Origin: Clostridiales bacterium
GTDB taxonomy: Bacteria; Bacillota; Clostridia; Lachnospirales; Lachnospiraceae
Length of the DNA: 64,000 nucleotides
NCBI GenBank assembly: GCA_015655075.1
Contig: JAATFT010000029.1
Coordinates: 1 to 64,000 of the forward strand
Reading direction: 5' to 3'
The position numbers and the translations under genes are program-made. The stretch's first letter is position 1, and each line of letters begins with the position of its first letter. Under the pieces are notes generated by a model. That model saw only the letters and a program-made list of their open reading frames with translations, had not been told where the DNA came from and made no database searches. This document shows, one piece after another, positions 56,462 to 64,000 of the stretch.

Positions 56462-57484
56462 GCGCATTCCAATTTCAGTGTCTTCCTCTGTTAATACACT
56501 GTGTTCCTTAATATAATCCACTATTTCATCAAATTGGGTAAATGCCAGGCACACATAACTGTCCGCCGCGCCATAGTAGATAGCAATTTTTCCGCTCTCC
56601 GGGTCATGGATTGTGGCGCAGGGGAATACAACGTTTGGAACAAAGCCCCTTTCTTCATACCACTCCTGGGGTGTTAATAAGAAGTTTTCGCATCTGTATT
56701 TTACTACGGACGGATTCTCAAGATCTAAGATTGCTCCGCCAATGCTGTATACAAAACCGTTGCAGGTTCCGCTTACGCCGTGATAGAATAACAGCCAGCC
56801 TTGCGTTGTTTCAATGGGAGCCGCTCCGCCGCCTATTTTAACGGATTCCCACCATCCGCGGCCTCTTCCCATCACATGTCTGTGTTTGCCCCAGTAAACC
56901 AGGTCCGGGCTTTCGCTTACAAATATATCGCCGAAGGGTGTATGGCCCCCGTCGCTTGGACGGCTTAGCATAACGAAGTTGCCGTTGATTTTTCTCGGAA
57001 ATAATACCGCATTTCTGTTATAAGGAATAAAAGGATTTTCCAGTCTGACAAACTTTTTGAAATTAACAGTTTTAGCCATTCCTATGGCGGCTCCGTAAAA
57101 ATCCTGGCACCAGATAATATAATAGGTGTCCTCCACTTTTACTAAACGGGGATCATAGGCATATCCTGGTATGAACGGATTTGCGTTTTCATCTTCAAAA
57201 GGAACTTTTTCCTTCTCCATATCCCAGTGAATTGCGTCCTTACTTCTTCCCATATAGATATAAGGAACCCCATTTACCTGTTCTGCACGGAATACGCCGA
57301 TAAATTCGTCATTATAAGGTATTACGGCGCTATTAAAAATTCTTGCAACGCCTTCCGCCGGATTTCTTCCTATAACAGGATTCTCTTTATATCTCCAAAT
57401 GGGTGCTCCCACAATTTTTTCAGGTCTTTCCTGCCATGGTACGTTTTTTACCGCAGGACCTATCATTTTAATTTTACTCATCAT
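56459..57484 (-). CDS. GH130 family beta-mannoside phosphorylase/glycosidase-like
   Basis: GVARIFNSAVIPYNDEFIGVFRAEQVNG, YAYDPRLVKVEDTYYIIWCQDF. Confidence 0.85.
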   Translation of the reverse strand: MMSKIKMIGPAVKNVPWQERPEKIVGAPIWRYKENPVIGRNPAEGVARIFNSAVIPYNDEFIGVFRAEQVNGVPYIYMGRSKDAIHWDMEKEKVPFEDENANPFIPGYAYDPRLVKVEDTYYIIWCQDFYGAAIGMAKTVNFKKFVRLENPFIPYNRNAVLFPRKINGNFVMLSRPSDGGHTPFGDIFVSESPDLVYWGKHRHVMGRGRGWWESVKIGGGAAPIETTQGWLLFYHGVSGTCNGFVYSIGGAILDLENPSVVKYRCENFLLTPQEWYEERGFVPNVVFPCATIHDPESGKIAIYYGAADSYVCLAFTQFDEIVDYIKEHSVLTEEDTEIGMR

Positions 57485-57651
57485 AGTTTTCCTTCTAAAT
57501 TTACTTAATATATCCAATATTTTAATTTTTTTATGTAAAATTCAGTACTTGTAAAAAAAGTTATTAGAAAAAAGTGCTGACTACAACAATTACAGCAAAT
57601 ACCGGTATAAGGAACTGTAATTTATACAGCATGCAAAAGGCTGCTTCAATA

Positions 57652-58479
57652 TCATGATTTAACAGCTCCCGCCAAACCGTAGTATATGTATTTCTGGAGG
57701 AATAAATAAACAATACCGATTGGTATGATACCCAATAAAATTGCTGCCGATACAATTTCAAAAGGTGTGGCCGTACTGCCGAAAAACTGGTATAACGCAA
57801 CGGTAAATGTCTGTACATTTTTTCTTAGGTAAAGATTCGGTATAAAGAAATCATTATACATACCGATTCCGTTTAATATCAAAAGAGTGGTGCAGGCCGG
57901 CTTCAGCAAAGGCAGTATGATACGGCGGTAAATGGTAAAATAACTGGCGCCGTCAATTAAGGCGGATTCATCCAACTCCTTTGATATGGAGGCCAATAAG
58001 TTAAACATAATATAAATTCCCACAATGCCCACCCCTGAATAAAGAATTATGACACTGGGCATTTTATTCACCAGACGCATTCTGTAAATAATCTGAAATA
58101 CAACGGTTTGGGTGGTTACAACGGGAATAAACATGGTTAAGGTGAACAATGTCATAACGATTTTCTTACCGCGGAATTCAAAACGGTGAAGGACATAGGA
58201 AACCATTGTGGTAAACAAAATCTGAAGGGAAAGTGATATACCTAAAATAACGGCAGTATTCATTAAGGCCCTTCCTAACTTTCCGACTCTGATTGCATAT
58301 GCAAAATTATAGAAATTTAACCAGTTTGAAGGCGGCGTCAGCACATTTGTGGAGGAGTATTCAACTCCGGTTTTAAATGCCATATAAACCACGGGAACAA
58401 CCGGTATAATTACAAATATGCAGGCTGCCAGCAAAAAAACATATCTTAATATTCTATATAATTTACTCTCCTGAATCAT
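57652..58479 (-). CDS. CUT1 sugar ABC transporter permease (MalG-like)
   Basis: ELDESALIDGASYFTIYRRIILPLLKPA. Confidence 0.92.
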   Translation of the reverse strand: MIQESKLYRILRYVFLLAACIFVIIPVVPVVYMAFKTGVEYSSTNVLTPPSNWLNFYNFAYAIRVGKLGRALMNTAVILGISLSLQILFTTMVSYVLHRFEFRGKKIVMTLFTLTMFIPVVTTQTVVFQIIYRMRLVNKMPSVIILYSGVGIVGIYIMFNLLASISKELDESALIDGASYFTIYRRIILPLLKPACTTLLILNGIGMYNDFFIPNLYLRKNVQTFTVALYQFFGSTATPFEIVSAAILLGIIPIGIVYLFLQKYIYYGLAGAVKS

Positions 58480-59345
58480 CTTTGTTTATCGCCTTTCTTA
58501 CTCAATACATTCTGTAAGCCTACCGCAATTAATACGATAACAAATACCAAAATAGAAAGCGCCGCCGCAAAGCCAACACGGTTTTCGGCAAAGGCGCTCT
58601 GCTGAATCTGAATTACAGGTGTTACGGTTCCGTTGGCGCCGTTTAACATAATATATGGAATTTCAAATACCTGTATGGAACCGGATACGCTTAATAAAAT
58701 GTTGATAAACAGCACATTCCGTATGGAAGGAATTGAAATGTATAAAATTTCCTGCCACTTTTTGCACCCGTCAACAGCCGCAGCCTCAAACAATTCAGAC
58801 GGAATCGTCTGCAATGCCCCGAAAAACATAATGAAATTCATGCCGTAATATCTCCAGATACTGATGGACGCTATGGACGGATTTACAAGTTTCAAATCCT
58901 GAAGCCATTGATGCTTAAAAGAATCCAGTCCAATAAAATCTAATATAGCATTCAATGTACCGGAATTATTAAAAAATATAATAAATATGGTGGAAACAAT
59001 AACGCCGTTTAACAGGTATGGAATAATTAAAATTGACTTAACCACGCTAAGACCCCGGAATTTTCCGTTTACAAAGACCGCCAGCACAAAGGCAAACACT
59101 AACTGGGGGATTGCCGCAAGCATATACCACAGGCAGTTTTTAAACAGCTTTATATACTGCGTATCCGTCAGAAGCCTCTTATAATTCTCAAGCCCAATAA
59201 AAAGCGGGGTGCCAATTCCCTTATAATTAGTAAAACTTAAGTACAAGTTGCAAAGTATAGGAATGTAAGAGAATACTAATAATTGTAAAATAGGTAATAT
59301 TAAAAATGTAATAATTAAAATTCTGCTGCTTTTTGATTTTTTCAT
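58476..59345 (-). CDS. CUT1 sugar ABC transporter permease (MalF-like)
   Basis: LFEAAAVDGCKKWQEILYISIPSIRNV; overlaps next gene by 4 nt. Confidence 0.92.
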   Translation of the reverse strand: MKKSKSSRILIITFLILPILQLLVFSYIPILCNLYLSFTNYKGIGTPLFIGLENYKRLLTDTQYIKLFKNCLWYMLAAIPQLVFAFVLAVFVNGKFRGLSVVKSILIIPYLLNGVIVSTIFIIFFNNSGTLNAILDFIGLDSFKHQWLQDLKLVNPSIASISIWRYYGMNFIMFFGALQTIPSELFEAAAVDGCKKWQEILYISIPSIRNVLFINILLSVSGSIQVFEIPYIMLNGANGTVTPVIQIQQSAFAENRVGFAAALSILVFVIVLIAVGLQNVLSKKGDKQR

Positions 59346-60797
59346 TTAATCTACCCATTTAATTCCAAGCTTTTCTTTACCTTCAGCATAAGCCTTGTTC
59401 TGAGCCTCCACCTGTTTATTATATGCCGTCCAGTCATCCGGTTTTGTCACATCCAGCGCGTCAAATAACAACCCCACATATTTGTAATCCGCATATAAAC
59501 CGGCTTCTGTTAAAACCTCCTGATTTGCCTGCGTATTTTCATCCGACGCGGGAGCAATTAACGCAGTGCATTCTCCGTCTTCAACCATACTGTCAATAAT
59601 GGAATATAAGTCGGGAATAACAGGTTCAATTTCTTTTTTATTTGCAATAAATCCCATATCGGCAATAAACTGCGCATCTTCCGATATAAATTCGATAAAT
59701 GCCCTGGAGGCTTCTTTATTTTTAGAGAATTTACTGATTGACCAGTTGCTTGCCGGAGCGGATAACACATATCTGCCTGCGCCGAAATCCGGAGCCGGAG
59801 CAAATTTAATAATAGAAGGATCTTTTCCTTCCGGGACACGTCCCTGTATCTGAGGGACAACCCAGGAACCGAATAACATCATAGCCGCTTTTCCGTATGC
59901 TACGCTGTCCATGGCTACGCCAAAATCCGTGTAGACTTCCGGTTCAAAAAATCCGTCCGCTTTCCACTGGGTATACATTTTAATTGTCTTTCCAAATGGA
60001 TTTTCAGGACTGAAAGGGTTATCTATTTTTAAGGATTCCGTAAATATGTTGGCGTCGCCGGCAACATAACCTGCGAAGTCCGAAACGGTAGCCAAAGGCC
60101 AGTTTTCAACCCTGTGTAAGGAAATGGGAGTTACGCCCATGGCCTTGACTGCTTCACACATTTTATTAAATTCATCTAAGGTGGCGGGGATTTCATCATA
60201 TCCTGCTGCTTTGATAACTTCTTCATTATAAACAACCGCCTGATTATATGCTCTTGCAGGCATAATACTGTAAATCTGACCGTCTTTTTGGGGCATGGAT
60301 AAAGCATAATCGCCGTATAACCCCTCCGCCTCCTCCAATGTGCAGTATGACTGTGCATAAGCGGCCCATTCGTCAATGCTCCAGTTAGGCATTGTATACA
60401 CATCCACACTGTCATCCTGAACCTGGAATAAAGGCCTGACATCATCTTCATTGGCAGCTACGTGAAGCTCAACATGAATACCGGTTTCTTCTGTAAATCT
60501 CTCTGCTAACTGTGCTAAATACGCGGTGGATTCATCACGATATGTATTACCGTCGGCATCTTTCTTTTCTTCTCCCAGTACAAGATTACCGCCTTGTGTA
60601 TATACGTTTATCGTTGTTCCTTTAAGAGAAGATAAATCCGTTTCACCCGACGCCTGATTTTCTGTATCGGAATCTGTTGACGCACCTGCTTCTTCGGCCG
60701 AACCGGCCGTATCCTTTTGCGTATCACCGCCAAAGCTGCATCCCGCCAATGTTAAAACAGCAGCTAAACTAAGTGCAATTAATCTTTTTAGTTTCAT
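59346..60797 (-). CDS. Sugar ABC transporter substrate-binding lipoprotein
   Basis: Lipobox LTLAGCSFGG; family-1 solute-binding features. Confidence 0.92.
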   Translation of the reverse strand: MKLKRLIALSLAAVLTLAGCSFGGDTQKDTAGSAEEAGASTDSDTENQASGETDLSSLKGTTINVYTQGGNLVLGEEKKDADGNTYRDESTAYLAQLAERFTEETGIHVELHVAANEDDVRPLFQVQDDSVDVYTMPNWSIDEWAAYAQSYCTLEEAEGLYGDYALSMPQKDGQIYSIMPARAYNQAVVYNEEVIKAAGYDEIPATLDEFNKMCEAVKAMGVTPISLHRVENWPLATVSDFAGYVAGDANIFTESLKIDNPFSPENPFGKTIKMYTQWKADGFFEPEVYTDFGVAMDSVAYGKAAMMLFGSWVVPQIQGRVPEGKDPSIIKFAPAPDFGAGRYVLSAPASNWSISKFSKNKEASRAFIEFISEDAQFIADMGFIANKKEIEPVIPDLYSIIDSMVEDGECTALIAPASDENTQANQEVLTEAGLYADYKYVGLLFDALDVTKPDDWTAYNKQVEAQNKAYAEGKEKLGIKWVD

Positions 60798-61087
60798 ACT
60801 TAAATTCCTCCCTAAATTTAATAAAGTTACTCTTTAAATAACTTATTTTAATTATAACTTAGTTAAAAAATTAATCATCACCTATTCTTGTATTTTATAT
60901 TCTTTTCTTGCAAGCCTTGTGCAATATATTAATATTGCTTAATATTAATGTTACTATTTGTGCATTTATACCAATCGTTTTTACAATTACTAATTTTTTT
61001 ATTTATATAAGTCCTATTAATCTTTATTTTTTTAACTAAATATAGTATAGTAAAAAGCATAAACATATTTAATTAAGGAGTGATATT

Positions 61088-61993
61088 TTGGACTTCCGAC
61101 AAGCTTTTCTTAACGCGTTAAAAACGAATACCCAGCTTACAAAATCAGTTTCCTTATTGGATTACCTTCCGAAATTCATAATTACCTCCGGTACTGTAAA
61201 GGATAATCTGCCATATGTACAAGCTTACGGAAATTTATGCTGCTCTTATCCTTATCACTATATGATATCCGGTTTGGATTCCTACTGCCTGTTATATACG
61301 GAAAACGGTTCCGGAACCCTGACGTTAAACAAACAATGCCGCTTACTGGCTGCCGGCACTCTTGCTTTTATAAATTGCAGAGAACCTCACAGATTGGAAA
61401 TAAAGAATTCTTCCTGGAATTACAGGGTGATTTTTATAAACGGAAAGCCTCTGTCCTTTTTTCACGATACAATAAAAGGGATGGGAACGGTGACTAACTT
61501 GCCCCTGTATTCGGCTGTCCCGGAAATGATTAAGAAATTATTCTTTTACCTGGATAAAAATGCTCCGAACCCTTTCCTTTTTTCCAAGCTTATTTTTGAT
61601 ATTTTGTTTGAAATTATTTTAGAAAGTAAAAGATTAACCGATATGAAATCTTTGGTACCGGACTATCTGATGCTGATAAAGAATGATTTTGATTTACATT
61701 ACCATAACAAATACACTTTAGATTTTCTTGAACAGAGGCACCATGTCAGCAAATACAGAATATGCCGGGAATTTTCCAGGTACTTTGACTCATCCCCGAT
61801 TCTATATCTGAACCGCAGAAGAATCACGGCGGCAAAGAAAGCCTTAATTCAAACCGATAAAAGAATAAACGAAATCGGACAAACGGTTGGCTTTGATAAT
61901 ACAAACCATTTTATACGTTTATTCAAACAGCATACCGGCGTTACTCCTCTTGAATTCAGGAAGCAGACGCCGGCCGGGCATTTTTTTATTTAA
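61088..61993 (+). CDS. AraC-family transcriptional regulator
   Basis: C-terminal INEIGQTVGFDNTNHFIRLFKQHTGVTPLEFRK; TTG start after GGAG. Confidence 0.9.
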   Translation: MDFRQAFLNALKTNTQLTKSVSLLDYLPKFIITSGTVKDNLPYVQAYGNLCCSYPYHYMISGLDSYCLLYTENGSGTLTLNKQCRLLAAGTLAFINCREPHRLEIKNSSWNYRVIFINGKPLSFFHDTIKGMGTVTNLPLYSAVPEMIKKLFFYLDKNAPNPFLFSKLIFDILFEIILESKRLTDMKSLVPDYLMLIKNDFDLHYHNKYTLDFLEQRHHVSKYRICREFSRYFDSSPILYLNRRRITAAKKALIQTDKRINEIGQTVGFDNTNHFIRLFKQHTGVTPLEFRKQTPAGHFFI

Positions 61994-62065
61994 CCTTACA
62001 AGTAAGTTTCCCGCTTTATAGCGAAGGGCAATTGGTGGGTTTGGGACTTACTTATTTAGCCGGAG
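61993..62065. repeat. Repeat R1 copy
   Basis: ACCTTACAAGTAAGTTTCCCGCTTTATAGCGAAGGGCAATTGGTGGGTTTGGGACTTACTTATTTAGCCGG. Confidence 0.7.
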
Positions 62066-62078
62066 TTCAAATGTTTTT

Positions 62079-63095
62079 TTATTTCCCCATAACACTATCT
62101 CTATATACGATATTTCCTTCCACGATGTGGACCCCCGCCTTATAACTTTTATGACTCATTTTTTTAATTAAAATGTTAATACTCTTGCGTGCCATCTCTT
62201 TTACGTCAACATCATAAGTTGTTAATCCAATATCCAATAATCCCGGATAGAGATAATTATCATACCCGACAACAGATATATCTTCCGGAACACGATATCC
62301 GGTTTTCCTCAATGTCTTTATCAAAGCGCTTGCCGCCAGATCACAATTGCAGACAAAGGCTGACGGCATGACCTCCGGAAACTTAAATTGAAATCCCGCA
62401 ACATCCCCGGTATCCCAGTCACGGTCATCTATAGCGCATATCTCCGACACAGGTTTTTTATGCTCCATCATGGATTTATAATATCCTAAATACCGGTCGG
62501 TAATACTGTTTGTATAAAGTAAAGTTCCTACGTACACTATGCTTTCATGCCCCATATCAAATAAATAATTTGTTAACATGTAGGTACCGTAGAATCCGTT
62601 TGATATTACGGCGTCGCAATTACTGGACTGGTCAAAAAAATCCAGGCATACAAAGGGTATGCCGTCTTCCTTCCGAATTCTTTGAATATATCCGCTGCCC
62701 GGACGGCCAATTAATATAATTCCATCCACCTTTTTTTCTTTGATTAACTTAGGCAGTTCAAAATTCTTCTCATCCTCTGTGCTTATTACCTCAAGCATGG
62801 TAAAACATTCTTTTTGAACAGCTTCGGTAGCAACCTCCTGATACAGCTGCCAGTAAAAAGAGTCATACTTTCCAAAATAACTTCCGGGAACAATAATTCC
62901 AATATTAAAGCTTTTATCCTTTGTAGAATTCTTAGCTGCCGGCAATTGTTTATATCCCATTTGGTCCGCCAGACTTTTGATTTTTTCACGCATCCCTTCG
63001 CTGACACCCTTCTGGTCCGACAATGCTTTCGAAACAGTAACGGTGCTTACTTTGAGAGCTGCTGCAATATCTGCCATTTTAACTTCTTTAGCCAT
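62079..63095 (-). CDS. LacI-family transcriptional regulator
   Basis: VKMADIAAALKVSTVTVSKALSDQKGVSEGMREKI HTH and periplasmic-binding-like domain. Confidence 0.92.
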   Translation of the reverse strand: MAKEVKMADIAAALKVSTVTVSKALSDQKGVSEGMREKIKSLADQMGYKQLPAAKNSTKDKSFNIGIIVPGSYFGKYDSFYWQLYQEVATEAVQKECFTMLEVISTEDEKNFELPKLIKEKKVDGIILIGRPGSGYIQRIRKEDGIPFVCLDFFDQSSNCDAVISNGFYGTYMLTNYLFDMGHESIVYVGTLLYTNSITDRYLGYYKSMMEHKKPVSEICAIDDRDWDTGDVAGFQFKFPEVMPSAFVCNCDLAASALIKTLRKTGYRVPEDISVVGYDNYLYPGLLDIGLTTYDVDVKEMARKSINILIKKMSHKSYKAGVHIVEGNIVYRDSVMGK

Positions 63096-63189
63096 AACCC
63101 GCGCCCTTTTTAAGTTTTTTTAAGTGAATTTACTTAATAATTTATCATCATTGTAAAGAATAAATAGAATTTTGTCAACTGGCATATTT

Positions 63190-63365
63190 GCCAAAGCATA
63201 CGGAAGTGACAGATTTTTGAACGTCCGCTCATGGCTTCCTCCAAAGTTAAACCCCCATACAACATTCCCGGAGAAGTTACTTTGACACGATCATCATACA
63301 CAGCCACCTGCACACAGAAACTGTCTATATAATTTCTGATATACTACATTAACAATCATCTCGCG
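63190..63365 (-). pseudogene. Decayed AlbA_2/divergent AAA_4 (ATP-binding/regulator) fragment, frameshifted
   Basis: Reverse strand REMIVNVVYQKLYR-(frameshift)-SFCVQVAVYDDRVKVTSPGMLYGGLTLEEAMSGRSK; not in supplied ORF track. Confidence 0.55.
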
Positions 63366-63997
63366 GATTGGGTTAAATCTTCCGCTTGTTGTTCCTCCGA
63401 CGTCAGTATAAGGTCCATATCTCCGTCCAGGGATACTTCCCCATACCCGGCGGGAATTAAAAAGCTTTTCCCAATGGAAACCTGCATTCCCTCTACAATA
63501 CCGTTTCCCCGGATAACCGTTGCCAGCTGATATTTTTCAAAGATTATTTTCGAAAAACCGTTGATTTCAATTTTTGTAATGCAGAAATTCTCATCATTGT
63601 GATACCGGGTAAGCCGGCAATTTTTATTTTCATAAATAACCCGGCTTTCCTCGTTTCCAGCCGGTTTCTCATAGGAAATACATGCAATTGCATCTTCCAG
63701 GTGCAGTATTCGTCTGTTTCCGTTTTGATCTGTTCTTCCGTAATCATAAAACCGGTACGTAATATCCGCAGCCTGCTGTACCTCATAAACGATATTCCCT
63801 TTTTTTAAAGCATGGAGCGTCCCTGCCGGAATATAGACAAAATCCTCTGTCCGCACCGGTTTTAAACAGATCAGTGAATTCCATTCCTCCTTGTCTATAT
63901 ACTTTCTAAGTTCCGTTTCATTTTCCGCCCCATGACCATATACGATACTGCTGTCTTCCTCCGTCCGGATAAAATACCAAGCCTCGTTTTTACCCAT
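63356..63997 (-). CDS. manA: Mannose-6-phosphate isomerase class I, C-terminal part (likely continues beyond window)
   Basis: EDFVYIPAGTLHALKKGNIVYEVQQAADITYRFYDYGR; AWYFI; no N-terminal metal-binding region in window. Confidence 0.85.
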   Translation of the reverse strand: MGKNEAWYFIRTEEDSSIVYGHGAENETELRKYIDKEEWNSLICLKPVRTEDFVYIPAGTLHALKKGNIVYEVQQAADITYRFYDYGRTDQNGNRRILHLEDAIACISYEKPAGNEESRVIYENKNCRLTRYHNDENFCITKIEINGFSKIIFEKYQLATVIRGNGIVEGMQVSIGKSFLIPAGYGEVSLDGDMDLILTSEEQQAEDLTQSAR

Positions 63998-64000
63998 GGG

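Overview
This 64 kb window looks like part of a low-GC Firmicute (probably Clostridia/Lachnospiraceae; inferred from gene content) with no rRNA, tRNA or CRISPR array that I can support. Left to right it contains: a Ku/LigD NHEJ pair at the edge; a 2.5-8.1 kb inserted-looking module (two-component system plus FtsX-type ABC transporter) bordered by gene fragments and chimeric ORFs; a D-aminoacylase / DSD1-type PLP enzyme / RidA / KDG-type kinase / KDPG-type aldolase / Opp-transporter locus with a DauR/YheO-type regulator (8.2-19.7 kb), which I think is the best candidate for an under-described pathway (N-acetyl-aldosaminate, i.e. oxidised amino-sugar, catabolism); a bgl PTS operon with two RAT antiterminator sites; and a 28-64 kb carbohydrate accessory region with three ATPase-less CUT1 sugar importers, GH4, GH43, GH130, a six-hairpin-type GH, a ~1000-aa uncharacterised GH, paired DapA-family/Fe-ADH genes with a FadR-type regulator and a repeated operator-like motif, and a ManA end. 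Three families of short dispersed repeats (a ~162 bp MITE with 'TAGAGYGTGTTTGAAAAAT' termini, an 'AAGTAAGTCCC/GGGACTTACTT' palindromic repeat, and a multi-hairpin element with a compensatory base-pair change between copies) thread through 27-62 kb, including nested insertion and stop-codon donation to host genes. All calls come from reading the sequence; no database search was run.
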